Below are positions 32,438-41,029 of a stretch of DNA of 62,960 nt, piece by piece. Origin of the DNA: Meiothermus hypogaeus (GTDB taxonomy: Bacteria > Deinococcota > Deinococci > Deinococcales > Thermaceae). The translations under genes were made by a program, and so were the position numbers. Location: contig NZ_QWKY01000012.1 of the NCBI RefSeq assembly GCF_003574035.1, forward strand, positions 1-62,960, read 5' to 3'. The notes below the pieces were generated by a model. The model had not been told where the DNA came from. It was given only the letters and a program-made list of their open reading frames with translations, and did not search any database. How positions within the stretch are numbered: the stretch's first letter is position 1; each line of letters begins with the position of its first letter.

Positions 32438-33814
32438 TCAATCTTCTTCGGGTGGCTGCCAGGGCATCCCGCTAAAGAACTCCCGCACCAGCCGACCCAC
32501 CAGTCCCCCCAAAGCCAAGAGAGCAATCAGGTTGGGAATGGCCATCAGACCGTTCAGGGTATCGGCCACACTGGTCAGGGCTGCCAGCCCCCCCAGCGGC
32601 CCCACAAAGGCAAAGGCCACAAAGGTCAGGCGGTAAGGCCAGCGGATGCCCTCGCCAAACAGATAGGCCGCCCCTTCCTCGCCATAAAAGCCCCAGGAAA
32701 CCATGGTTCCCAGGGCAAAAATAGCCAGCATCAGCCCCAGCACTGCCACCCCCAGGGGATGCTCGGCAAACAAGAAGCGGGCAGCTTCTACCCGGTCGCC
32801 CCCCAAAAAGCGCTGCCAGAGGCCACTGGCAATAAAGGTCAGGGCCATCAGGGTGGTTACCCCCAGGCTCACGAGCATTTCGGTTAGGCCCCAGAAGCCC
32901 TGCCGCACCGGATGGTCGACCTGGGCCTGGGCGTGGGCGATGGCTGCCGAGCCCAGCCCCGCTTCGTTGGCAAAAATGCCCCGCCCCACGCCTGCTTTGA
33001 GAATTTCGGCCAAGCCCAGCGACACGGCAGCGCCGGCAGCGCCCCCAGCAGCAGCCTGAAAGCTAAAAGCCGAGGAGACAATCAGGGCCAGCGCACCAGG
33101 AATATCCCCAAGGTGGATCAAAAGCAGGGGCAGAATCCCCGCCAGGAACAGGAGCAGCTTGAGCGGTACCATCACCTGGGCAAAGCGGGCAATCAAGCGA
33201 ATGCCCCCGGCCAGCAGCACCCCTACCAGCAGTGCTACCAGCAAGCCGGTGATGGCCGGGGGTACATTAAACTCTTGTGCGAAGGCAGCACCCACCGCAC
33301 CTGCTTGCGAAAGATTGCCAATACCAAAAGCAGCTATGGCTGTAAATAAGGCAAATAGCCCAGCCAACCAGGCAAACCGCCTGCCCAGGCCATAGCGAAT
33401 GTAGAGCATGGGCCCCCCCATGACCGAACCATCGGTAAATTGGCGGCGGAAATGGACTGCCAGCACCGCCTCGGCGAACTTGGTGGCCATGCCCACCAGA
33501 TAGGCCACCCACATCCACAGCACCGCCCCAGGCCCGCCCATCAGCACGGCACCCACCATGCCGATGAGGTGGCCGGTTCCGATGGTGGCCGACATAGCGA
33601 CCATAGCGGCCTGAAAGGGCGTGATCTGGCCCCCGAAGCTCTGGAAGCGCTCGCGGATGGCCCCAAACGTCTCACGCAGGGCGATACCCAACCGGCTGAA
33701 CTGGGGAAAGCCGGTGCGAAAAGAGAGATAAAGGCCCACCAGGATAAAGATGAGCATCATCCATTCGCCGTAAACGGCCCGGTTGACAAAATCGTTGAAC
33801 GCAAGAATATCCAT
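32438..33814 (-). CDS. Sodium:alanine/glycine symporter (AGCS family)
   Basis: 458 aa polytopic carrier of about 11 membrane segments. The AGCS signature G-S-V-M-G-G-P-M-L-Y-I-R is at about 129-140 and G-R-G-I-F-A-N-E-A-G-L-G-S in the second half. It imports alanine, glycine or a related small neutral amino acid with Na+ across the inner membrane; exact substrate unknown. ATG 33814 is 14 bp behind the stop of the DUF4388 gene, so the two may be co-transcribed. Confidence 0.92.
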   Translation of the reverse strand: MDILAFNDFVNRAVYGEWMMLIFILVGLYLSFRTGFPQFSRLGIALRETFGAIRERFQSFGGQITPFQAAMVAMSATIGTGHLIGMVGAVLMGGPGAVLWMWVAYLVGMATKFAEAVLAVHFRRQFTDGSVMGGPMLYIRYGLGRRFAWLAGLFALFTAIAAFGIGNLSQAGAVGAAFAQEFNVPPAITGLLVALLVGVLLAGGIRLIARFAQVMVPLKLLLFLAGILPLLLIHLGDIPGALALIVSSAFSFQAAAGGAAGAAVSLGLAEILKAGVGRGIFANEAGLGSAAIAHAQAQVDHPVRQGFWGLTEMLVSLGVTTLMALTFIASGLWQRFLGGDRVEAARFLFAEHPLGVAVLGLMLAIFALGTMVSWGFYGEEGAAYLFGEGIRWPYRLTFVAFAFVGPLGGLAALTSVADTLNGLMAIPNLIALLALGGLVGRLVREFFSGMPWQPPEED

Positions 33815-33828
33815 AGCTTGCCCTTGTA

Positions 33829-34614
33829 TTACCTGGCCTCCGGCCAGGCTTCTACCAGTATTCCCCGACCCAGACGCAGTTGACGCAAGTCGCGCTCAAA
33901 AAGCCCCAGCCGGCCCTTCATGTTGGTGCGAGGCTCGGCGCGCAGGGTGGTCTCCTGGCTTTTGGTACGCAGCCGCACCCGGAACGGGCCTCCCAGCAAA
34001 CCTTGCCACTGTGCATATAGATCTTCGTCTATCACCGCCACCCCCTGCCCTCCGCCGTATAAAGAGAGTACTACCAGGGGTTCGGGTCTGATTTCCAGGT
34101 GCAACCGGGCCTCGAGCAGCCCCTGCCGCAAGAGTTTGCTGAGTACCTGGGCGGTCTCGAGGGGCGAAAGACGCGGGTTCATAAGGGTTTTTGCAATGCT
34201 CTGCCCCTGTGCGTAGGTGAGCACTGCCAGCTCCAACGGGCTTAGCTTGGTCTTCTCCGGTGCCCCCTTTCCCCTGAGGATCAGGCCCCAGTTCTCGGGC
34301 AGGCTGATTTCCTTCCAGGCTTCAAACTGGTGCAGGATGAGCTGGTGGGTCTCGAGGCTGGGCTCAATGCTGCGTTCCTGGGTTTGCCTTTCGGACTCGA
34401 AGCGAAACGGCGCCGATTGAACGCCGGCCAGAAGCTCGAGGGCCTCCAAACCCCGCAGCGAACCTGCTTCAGCATGTACCGGATGCCCTCCAGACAAGTA
34501 GATACACCCTGAGAAGTTGGGGTGCTCAATGAACAAAGCCCCACCCCTGGCCGCTCCCATAAGGGTCTCCAGGAGCCGCAAAAGGGGAAACTCCGCCAGG
34601 TTACCGCTCAACAC
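33829..34614 (-). CDS. DUF4388 (PatA N-terminal-like) domain protein
   Basis: 261 aa. Residues about 1-90 match the DUF4388 pattern seen in PatA-like regulators: L-S-G-N-L-A-E-F-P-L-L-x-L-L-E-T-L near the start, then G-G-A-L-F-I-E, I-Y-L-x-G-G-x-P-V-H-A and G-x-E-A-L-x-L-L. The rest has no recognised domain; a winged-helix-like stretch (about 140-200) is possible. Such proteins are often tied to gliding or twitching and two-component signalling. GTG 34614 follows GGGAGG at 5 nt; the frame extends upstream but into a promoter region. It is upstream of the symporter. Confidence 0.75.
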   Translation of the reverse strand: MLSGNLAEFPLLRLLETLMGAARGGALFIEHPNFSGCIYLSGGHPVHAEAGSLRGLEALELLAGVQSAPFRFESERQTQERSIEPSLETHQLILHQFEAWKEISLPENWGLILRGKGAPEKTKLSPLELAVLTYAQGQSIAKTLMNPRLSPLETAQVLSKLLRQGLLEARLHLEIRPEPLVVLSLYGGGQGVAVIDEDLYAQWQGLLGGPFRVRLRTKSQETTLRAEPRTNMKGRLGLFERDLRQLRLGRGILVEAWPEAR

Positions 34615-34796
34615 TCTCTCGCCTCCCGTAGCTTGAAAACCCGCTTGTGCTCCTATAATCGGGCGCAAGGTTATTGTAACCGCAAGAAGCTCAATCGCCT
34701 GGTTCAAATGGGCCAGGTATACGTCCAGGACAGGATTACCCGGGACTACCTCCATTGGGAATTGGCACAAGGCTTGCGATAAGCTATGAGCTGCCC
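34615..34796. promoter_or_regulatory. Bidirectional promoter region with possible micro-ORF
   Basis: On the minus strand TTACAA-16-TATAGG points to the DUF4388 gene. On the plus strand TATAAT (34653-34658) with an upstream TTGAAA at 15 nt points rightward, toward a 24-codon ORF (ATG 34708, ends 34782: M-G-Q-V-Y-V-Q-D...). That ORF lacks a clear ribosome-binding site and is only a candidate. Further right, TTGGCA (34762-34767), 17 nt and TATGAG (34785-34790) form the hydrolase promoter. Confidence 0.5.
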
Positions 34797-35495
34797 ATGT
34801 CGAACGTTCTGGTTTTGCACGGTTTTACCTCTCACCCCGTCCTGACCATGGGGCCGCTGCCCGAAACGCTGCGGAAGGCCGGCTTCAACGTTGCTCAACC
34901 CGCTCTTCCCGGCCACGGAACCAGGCCCGAAGACCTGCGCGGCGTACGCTGGCAGGACTGGCTCCAGACCGCCCGCGAGGCCTACCTGGCGCTGCCGGAA
35001 CCCAGGGCTGTGGTGGGGCTCTCCATGGGCGGCCTGCTGGCGGGTTGGCTGGCCGCTGAACACAAAACCACCGCGCTGGTGGCCCTGGCGCCCGCCCTGG
35101 GGCTAAAGAACCGCATGGCCTACCTGGCCCCCCTGTTGCATTATTTCAAACCCTGGGCCTTCAGCACCGACCCTACCGAAGAGGCCAAAAGACGAGCCAA
35201 AAGCCCCAACTACCCCAACTTTCCCACCAGGGCGCTGGCCGAGTTGGTTGCCCTCCAGCAGCGTGTGCCGGAACTGTTGCCGCGGGTCTGGGCGCCTGCT
35301 TTGGTGCTCGAGGCTACCCAGGACGACACGGTACCCGAGGCCGCCGTGCGCCGCTATTTTGCTCTTATCGGCGGCCCGCACAAGGAGTACCGTAGCTACC
35401 CCAGCCAGCACGACATGCTCTTAGACCCCCTGGCCCAGCAAATCTCCGACGATATTGCGGCCTGGCTACGGGAAAAACTCCCGGCGCAAAAATAG
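34797..35495 (+). CDS. Alpha/beta hydrolase (carboxylesterase/monoacylglycerol lipase-like)
   Basis: 232 aa. Oxyanion segment L-H-G-F-T-S-H-P near the start, nucleophile elbow G-L-S-M-G-G (about 81-86), acid in T-Q-D-D-T-V-P and the catalytic His in S-Q-H-D-M. The pattern is that of Est30-type thermophilic carboxylesterases. The substrate is unknown. ATG 34797 is 6 nt downstream of TATGAG in a TTGGCA-17-TATGAG promoter, so the upstream in-frame ATG (34755) is rejected. It converges on the YlmH-like gene, with a MITE-like copy between them. Confidence 0.9.
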   Translation: MSNVLVLHGFTSHPVLTMGPLPETLRKAGFNVAQPALPGHGTRPEDLRGVRWQDWLQTAREAYLALPEPRAVVGLSMGGLLAGWLAAEHKTTALVALAPALGLKNRMAYLAPLLHYFKPWAFSTDPTEEAKRRAKSPNYPNFPTRALAELVALQQRVPELLPRVWAPALVLEATQDDTVPEAAVRRYFALIGGPHKEYRSYPSQHDMLLDPLAQQISDDIAAWLREKLPAQK

Positions 35496-35604
35496 CAAAC
35501 CCGTCTGGTAACCAGGAATTTCGGTATACACTGCAGTCCCTCTCAATGAGCCGCACATCGCAATTATGGGCAATCAACGTGCTTCAAACTATGCTGCAAA
35601 ATAA

Positions 35605-35731
35605 TACCAGATTCGGTTAGTTCGTCACCAAAGGGTGACGAACTAACCCGACCGAAGGGAGTGCTCTAGGATTCAAAAAGACAGCCTCTAGTGTTTTTGG
35701 TTTTGTAAACTGTCTTTTTGAATCCGGCATA
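35605..35731 (-). mobile_element. MITE-like modular repeat, copy 4 (short, no 38-bp units)
   Basis: About 125 bp. It keeps both ends (TACCAGATTC; GAATCCGG followed by CATA in place of TA), the terminal hairpin in a longer version (15-bp stem GGTTAGTTCGTCACC, loop AAAG) and the 16-bp hairpin, but lacks the G+C-rich block and all 38-bp units. The junction lies at an AGGGAG word present twice in full copies, suggesting deletion by short-repeat recombination. It lies between convergent genes. Confidence 0.8.
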
Positions 35732-35774
35732 AAAAGCCCCGCTCGAGCCCATCTGTTAAGACTTTCTCCATCGG

Positions 35775-36437
35775 CTAGCGGCGAACCTCGAGCTCGAGCT
35801 TCACGTTGCCCCGCCTGGTATGGCCCAGCACCTTTTTGACCACCAGGCTGCCCAGCCCTTCGGCCAGCAGGGTGTCGCCCTCGGTTAGTTCGTCCTTGGC
35901 CGAGGCGGTTTTGCCCCGCAACCTGACCTTGCCCGCCTTGACCCCCTGAGCAAAGTAGGTGCGCGAAACCCCGAAGCCTTTGGCCCCCACCACATCCACC
36001 CGCAGACTGGACACCACCACGCTGCGGGTGCGCTCGCGCACCTGGGGCAACTGCTCAGGGGTAGCGAGCTGGGCCTCGAAGCCGGCCTCTTGCAGGATTT
36101 TGAGCCCTTTTAGCAGCGTCGCCAGCAAAAAGCCCTCTTTGCTCTCTTCCAGGTCGCCCAGCAGACCCGGCTCCAATAGGGCCCGGAGCTTATCTTCCAG
36201 GGCCTCGAGGTCGCCCTCAAAGCGCAATAGCAACACCAGGGTAGGGTCGGCCACCGCCGGGATATGCTCGGGGAACAGCACCGCCACCCGACGGGAGGCC
36301 ATCGGCAGGCCCCCAAAGGTCTCGAGGCAAACCCCCTCTTGCTTCGCCAGTCGGCGCAACTCGTCCAGCGCATCGGCCTCCATAAAGGGGGTCTGCACCA
36401 CCCGTCCCCCCCGGGCTTTTTTCAGGTATTCCTGCAT
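35775..36437 (-). CDS. S4-domain RNA-binding protein, YlmH-like
   Basis: 220 aa. The C-terminal about 75 residues form an S4 domain (S-S-L-R-V-D-V-V-x-A-K-G-F-G-V-S-R-T then G-K-V-R-L-R-G-K and G-D-T-L). The N-terminal 140 residues match the YlmH layout. YlmH proteins are linked to cell division gene clusters and, in Bacillus, to rescue of stalled 50S-peptidyl-tRNA. ATG 36437 sits 5 nt after GGAGG; the ATG 4 codons upstream (36449) would contain that Shine-Dalgarno. No division genes are nearby. Confidence 0.85.
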   Translation of the reverse strand: MQEYLKKARGGRVVQTPFMEADALDELRRLAKQEGVCLETFGGLPMASRRVAVLFPEHIPAVADPTLVLLLRFEGDLEALEDKLRALLEPGLLGDLEESKEGFLLATLLKGLKILQEAGFEAQLATPEQLPQVRERTRSVVVSSLRVDVVGAKGFGVSRTYFAQGVKAGKVRLRGKTASAKDELTEGDTLLAEGLGSLVVKKVLGHTRRGNVKLELEVRR

Positions 36438-36569
36438 GATCTCCTCCATAGCTTTTCGCAGGTCACAGGTCTAAAGTCGCATATCGCGTCCAAAAGTAGT
36501 TCAACTGGCTGGGGTTCAACTCGAGGTGCCCATATATGTTTGTCACCCCACGGCGAGCACGTGTTACGC

Positions 36570-36678
36570 GGTAACGGTCTATGGTCGCTTGAGCGGCATT
36601 CGACCCGCCGGGTGAGCCGATATACTGCTGGACTTTTACCCCTGGCTACAGGCTATAGACCATCGACCATAGACATCT
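36570..36678. repeat. Heptamer repeat arrays upstream of the YlmH-like gene
   Basis: A clear array of five in-phase 7-mers occupies 36644-36678 (GGCTACA, GGCTATA, GACCATC, GACCATA, GACATCT). A weaker set lies at 36570-36597. It lies between the ylmH-like gene and the 3' end of the ABC exporter gene. Confidence 0.5.
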
Positions 36679-36699
36679 TTCTTTGCGCTTTCGACTATT

Positions 36700-38373
36700 T
36701 CAACCCCTCCACAGCCCCGCGTACACCCCCCCAAGGGCCATCAGCTCGGCGTGGGTGCCCAGCTCCACAATGCGGCCATTCTCCATGACCACAATCTGGT
36801 CGGCGTGCTGCACGGTAGAAAGGCGGTGGGCCACGACCACCACTGTACGACCCCGACGGACGGCTTCCAAAGCCGCTACCACCTGCCCCTCGCTCTGCTT
36901 ATCCAGGGCGCTGGTAATCTCGTCGAGCAGGAGAATTTTGGCCTCGCGTAAGAGCGCCGCCGCAATTGCCAGGCGCTGCCGCTGTCCCACCGAGAGCCCG
37001 CCCCCTTCGTCATCCAGCAGGGTTTGCAGGCTTACCTCGGGATATAGGCCCACAGTCTGCAGGGCATTTTGCATGGCCTCCGGGCTTGCGCCCGGGGCCA
37101 GCACCGCCAGGTTTTCCTGTACAGTTCCGGCAAAGAGCATGGGCTCCTGGGGCACCCAGGCCATGCGAGCACGCAGCCAGGCGGCATCGTAGCTTTGCAG
37201 GTCGCGTCCGTCCAGCAAAACCTGCCCTTCGCTCGGCGGGTAGAGGCCCAGTAGCACCCGCAGGAGGGTGCTTTTGCCCGCCCCCGAGGGCCCCACAATA
37301 GCGGTGAAGGAGCCAGGCTCCAGGCACAGTTTCAGGTTTTGCAGGGTGGCCGTACTGTCCGGATAGCTATAGCTCAGGTGGCGAAGCTCGAGCCTCCCCT
37401 CCAGGGATTCGGGGCGAAGCGCACCCATGGGGGGCGCATAGGGAAGGCCCAGCAAGTCCACCACACGGGCCGCCGCCCCTTCGGCCTGGGCAAACCCGGT
37501 GCCCACCCGGCTCAATACTTGCAAGGGGGCAATGGCCAAGGCCAGCAAGGTCAGGAACGCGGTCAGGTCGCCGGGGGTCATCTGCCCCCGCTGCACCGCA
37601 CCCACCCCCAAAAAGAGCAGCAGGCCCAAAAGCAAGGTGGTAGCAAGCTGTCCCAGGGGCAGATTCAGGGCCGCAATCAGGCTGCGGGTACGCCCCAAGC
37701 GGTATTGTTGAAGGTTGCTATGGCGAAACCGGGCGCGCATGAAGTCTTCGAGGTGCAAGGCCCGAATCAGCTCCAGGCGCCCAAACCCTTCGGCCATGCG
37801 GCCAGCCAACCGCTCCAGGGCGGCCTGGGTACGCCGGCTGTAATGGGTCACCCAGGTTCCAATCCAGCCCAGCAGCAGCGCCATCGGTAACAGCACGAGC
37901 AGCAGGTACAAGGTGAGTTCGGTGTAATGGAGCAGGAGTTGCCAGAGCAAAGCCAGGAGCAGAACCCCCTGCCCCAAAAGACCCCCCAGGCTGTAGAACA
38001 GGAAACCCTCGAGCTCCTTCAAATCGGCAATGAGGCGCCCCGTCAGCCCACCGGGCGAAGTCGGCAGGGCCATCAGGTGGGTCTTGAGCAGGTGCTCGAA
38101 GACCCGCTCCCGCCAGACTGCCGGAACCTTAACCGAAAGGTAGCCCATAAAGGCTTCCAGCGCGTACCCACTCACCACCAGCAGCAACAATAGCCCCGCT
38201 CCCACCCAGAGCACCTCGCCCAAACGGTCAAACTGCCCTGCCAGCACCTGGTCAAAGAGCGGCTTGACCACCCGGCCCGGCAGCCAGGCTTGCGCCACAG
38301 CGGGCAAAACCGCCAGCCCTGCCGCCAGCAGGATGTGTGGCCAAAAAGAGCGCAGGAGTCGGAGGAGGTTCAT
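36700..38373 (-). CDS. ABC exporter, fused permease-ATPase (MsbA-like)
   Basis: 557 aa half-transporter: six membrane segments (about 1-290) and a nucleotide-binding domain with Walker A G-P-S-G-A-G-K-S-T (about 365-373), signature L-S-V-G-Q-R-Q, Walker B I-L-L-L-D-E and the switch His (A-H-R-L-S-T). The signature reads LSVGQ, not LSGGQ. It functions as a homodimer or heterodimer. Its position at the end of the lpx cluster suggests export of a lipid A-like or other lipid, as MsbA does, but other substrates cannot be excluded. It is 59 bp downstream of lpxB. Confidence 0.87.
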   Translation of the reverse strand: MNLLRLLRSFWPHILLAAGLAVLPAVAQAWLPGRVVKPLFDQVLAGQFDRLGEVLWVGAGLLLLLVVSGYALEAFMGYLSVKVPAVWRERVFEHLLKTHLMALPTSPGGLTGRLIADLKELEGFLFYSLGGLLGQGVLLLALLWQLLLHYTELTLYLLLVLLPMALLLGWIGTWVTHYSRRTQAALERLAGRMAEGFGRLELIRALHLEDFMRARFRHSNLQQYRLGRTRSLIAALNLPLGQLATTLLLGLLLFLGVGAVQRGQMTPGDLTAFLTLLALAIAPLQVLSRVGTGFAQAEGAAARVVDLLGLPYAPPMGALRPESLEGRLELRHLSYSYPDSTATLQNLKLCLEPGSFTAIVGPSGAGKSTLLRVLLGLYPPSEGQVLLDGRDLQSYDAAWLRARMAWVPQEPMLFAGTVQENLAVLAPGASPEAMQNALQTVGLYPEVSLQTLLDDEGGGLSVGQRQRLAIAAALLREAKILLLDEITSALDKQSEGQVVAALEAVRRGRTVVVVAHRLSTVQHADQIVVMENGRIVELGTHAELMALGGVYAGLWRG

Positions 38374-38432
38374 ATAGAGGGGATAGGGGGCAGGGCGATG
38401 GAGGCTAAATGCTCAGGCGCAAAAACTCGACT

Positions 38433-39602
38433 TCAGGAGTTGGCCAGCACATACGCCACCAGCTTATCGGCTCCGGGCTCTGCTTCCAGGCGCCTTAGCT
38501 TGGCCCGAACTTCCTGGGCCCGCTGGGGAACTAGCAGTTCCAAACCAGCCACCGCCACCTCGGTGGGGCTAAAGACTCCGCGCAGCTCCGGGAAAACCCG
38601 CTCATTCAGCCACTGATTCGGCAAGGCCAGGTGGGGAATGCGCGAGACCAGGCCCCGCACAAACCTTTGCTTGAAGGGCCGGGCCCCGGGCAGGCTCAGG
38701 AGCCAGTGCCAGAGACCCTCCAGCGGCAGCATCTCCGGCTTGTGTAAGGGTAACAGCACCAGCGAGGGGAGGCCGGCCAGGGCCAGCTCGAGGGTGTTGG
38801 TGCCGGGAATGGTAATGGCCAGCGAGGCCCGGCGCATGGCCGCATAGCGCTCAGGTTCATCCAGCACGGCCACCTCGAGGCCATGCAGGGTACGCAAACC
38901 CGTCCCTTCCCAGCTAGCCCCCACACCCCCGATGTCCTGCACCCGATGCGCTTGCAAAGCCTCCGCCACAACCGCTTCTGGTAAAAGGCGACTCTTAACC
39001 CAGGCAAAGCGAAGCTGTGGCTTCTCTTTCGCCATCTGTTCCGCTGCCGCCAGCAAAAACCCCAACAGGTAGCGGGCTGCAAAAGGGCGGCTGCCCGCAA
39101 ACAGCAACACATCGGCGGGCTGGGTGGGTTGCCTGGAGGCTTGGTTCAGGGCATCCACCACCAGATTTCCTACCACCACTACGCGGCTAGGGTCTACTCC
39201 CCGGGCTTGCATGGCGCTTTTGGTGCGCTCAGAGTCGACCAGCACTGCCCGCAGCCCGGGGTGATGGGCCTTGGCATCGAAGGTATAGGAAAAAGCCGGA
39301 TAGCCGGTAGCCCTGCTCAGCAGAACCGCATCGCGCGGGGCGCCCCCCAGCATCAGCACCAACCCCCGCCCTTTGGCTTTTCCCCGCAGAAGCCTGCGGG
39401 TCAGCTCCGAGCGCCCCGAGATCGCATCGAGCTCGAGCGCTTTGGCTTTGGTTTGCTCCGTTCCGGCGGCAAACTGATCCCGGATCAGAAAGAGCTCAAT
39501 CCGAGCTCCCGGTGCTTCTCGTCGCAAGCGCGACAGCACCGGCGGCACCCAGGTCGAAAGCTCGCCAGGGCCGTTGGTCAGGAGCAGGATTTCATCCAGC
39601 AT
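38433..39602 (-). CDS. lpxB: Lipid-A-disaccharide synthase-like GT19 protein
   Basis: 389 aa with the two-Rossmann layout of LpxB, which in canonical lipid A synthesis joins UDP-diacylglucosamine and lipid X. It is divergent: the N-terminal motif reads T-N-G-P-G-E-L-S-T-W where canonical LpxB has a G-E-x-S-G-D loop, and the C-terminal donor site reads I-P-G-T-N-T-L-E-L-A-L-A where canonical is S-G-T-x-T-L-E. This resembles the LpxB-related proteins of non-proteobacterial lineages. Context between lpxA and an ABC exporter supports a lipid A-type role, but the acceptor may differ. Confidence 0.78.
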   Translation of the reverse strand: MLDEILLLTNGPGELSTWVPPVLSRLRREAPGARIELFLIRDQFAAGTEQTKAKALELDAISGRSELTRRLLRGKAKGRGLVLMLGGAPRDAVLLSRATGYPAFSYTFDAKAHHPGLRAVLVDSERTKSAMQARGVDPSRVVVVGNLVVDALNQASRQPTQPADVLLFAGSRPFAARYLLGFLLAAAEQMAKEKPQLRFAWVKSRLLPEAVVAEALQAHRVQDIGGVGASWEGTGLRTLHGLEVAVLDEPERYAAMRRASLAITIPGTNTLELALAGLPSLVLLPLHKPEMLPLEGLWHWLLSLPGARPFKQRFVRGLVSRIPHLALPNQWLNERVFPELRGVFSPTEVAVAGLELLVPQRAQEVRAKLRRLEAEPGADKLVAYVLANS

Positions 39603-39701
39603 GTTGCGCTCGGTTCGGCGTCATTCCAGCATCTAGCCGCAGGTTTTTGCCCAAGCATCGGCATCTAGCTTTGAACTTTATGTGCAGCTTGCTGGACTGC
39701 A

Positions 39702-40487
39702 TTACCCCTCAAAACTCGGCTCCCCCCGCACAAAACCCGACAGGTTGCGTCTGGAAGGGGCTGCCAAAAAGGCCTTCAGGGTTCGCACCTCTTCGGTATC
39801 GGGCAGGTTGTCGAGGGGCCTGCCTTCGCGTACCGCCCGGAAGGCTTGCTCGAGGGCCCGGTAGCGCTCGCCGCTCACCCCGGCCCGACGTAAACCCACC
39901 GTATTCAGGCGGTAATGCAGCGCCGGGCTGCCCTCCGCCAGCGAGAACGGCAGGACATCCCGGGTGGGTTTGGAGAGGGCCCCCACCATGGCCCGGGTTC
40001 CAATGCGTACAAACTGGTGGATACCGGCCAGCCCCCCCACCACAGCATAATCGCCGATCTCCACATGCCCTGCCACGGCCACACTCTGAGTCAAAATCAC
40101 CCCGTTACCCACCTGGGCGTCGTGCCCCACGTGCACATGGCCCATCAGGTAGCAATCCGAACCCACACGGGTGGGCTGTTCTTCTCTGGTGGAACGGTGC
40201 AGTATCACCCCCTCACGCAAGACCGTGTTGGCCCCCACCTCGAGCCAGGTCTCCTGGCCGCGAAAGCTCAGGTCTTGCGGCTCCCCCCCCAGCACCGCGT
40301 GTGGCCCTACCTTGACGCCTACCGCCAGCCGCACAAAGGGGTGGATCACCGCATGGGCCCCAATCTCGACCCCGGGGCCAATCTCGCAGGGCCCCTCAAT
40401 CACCGCATAGGGCCCTACCTTCACATCGGAGGCCAGCAGGGCCCGGGGCGAGACCACCGCGGTGGGGTGGATGGCCAGCCGGCTCAC
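39702..40487 (-). CDS. lpxA: UDP-N-acetylglucosamine acyltransferase
   Basis: 261 aa left-handed beta-helix hexapeptide-repeat enzyme that adds a 3-hydroxyacyl chain from ACP to UDP-GlcNAc (or its 3-amino analogue). Hexapeptide repeats fill about 1-185, with the catalytic-His region M-G-H-V-H-V-G-H-D at about 114-122 and a C-terminal helical domain. Length matches LpxA. GTG 40487 overlaps the fabZ stop (GTGA), showing coupling. Confidence 0.92.
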   Translation of the reverse strand: MSRLAIHPTAVVSPRALLASDVKVGPYAVIEGPCEIGPGVEIGAHAVIHPFVRLAVGVKVGPHAVLGGEPQDLSFRGQETWLEVGANTVLREGVILHRSTREEQPTRVGSDCYLMGHVHVGHDAQVGNGVILTQSVAVAGHVEIGDYAVVGGLAGIHQFVRIGTRAMVGALSKPTRDVLPFSLAEGSPALHYRLNTVGLRRAGVSGERYRALEQAFRAVREGRPLDNLPDTEEVRTLKAFLAAPSRRNLSGFVRGEPSFEG

Positions 40488-40927
40488 GAGACCGCGCCCC
40501 CTGTGTCGGAGCGTAGCACAAAAGTCAGGGTGGCCTCGGCCCGCAGTTCGCCTTCCACCCGGGCCTCAACCCTGACCTTGCCCAATCCCCGCCGGTAGGC
40601 CAGCAGTTCCCCCTCTAAGATGAGGGTATCGCCTGGGATCACCGGCTTCTTGAAACGGGCCTCCTCAACCCCCACCAAAAACACCAGCCCCCCGGGCCGG
40701 TACTCGGGCTGCTGGGTGACCACCGCCACCGAGCCTTGGGCCATGGCCTCAATCAGCAGCACCCCCGGCATGATGGGGTAGCCCGGAAAGTGCCCCTGAT
40801 AGTGGGGTTCGTTGAAGGTCACGTTTTTAAGGGCCCGAAAGCGCTTCTCGTCGGCTTCCAGAACCCGGTCTATCAGCAAGAAGGGGTAGCGATGGGGCAG
40901 AAACTTGAGGATTTCGTAAATGTCCAC
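40484..40927 (-). CDS. fabZ: 3-hydroxyacyl-ACP dehydratase FabZ
   Basis: 147 aa hot-dog-fold dehydratase of type II fatty acid synthesis. The L-P-H-R-Y-P-F-L-L-I-D-R motif (about 10-21) holds the catalytic His, and the Glu is in P-G-V-L-L-I-E-A. The fabZ-lpxA pairing is the classic arrangement in LPS bacteria, where both enzymes draw on 3-hydroxyacyl-ACP. GTG 40927 is 6 nt behind TAGTAT, so a promoter may start here. Confidence 0.95.
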   Translation of the reverse strand: MDIYEILKFLPHRYPFLLIDRVLEADEKRFRALKNVTFNEPHYQGHFPGYPIMPGVLLIEAMAQGSVAVVTQQPEYRPGGLVFLVGVEEARFKKPVIPGDTLILEGELLAYRRGLGKVRVEARVEGELRAEATLTFVLRSDTGGAVS

Positions 40928-41029
40928 GGCTTAATACTAAGGGTTTGGCGCGAGGGGGAAAAACCGCCCCACCGCAGTAGATGACGTTTTTTGGTTTACT
41001 TTGGGCTTTCGGCGTTCTGAGCTGGCTTT

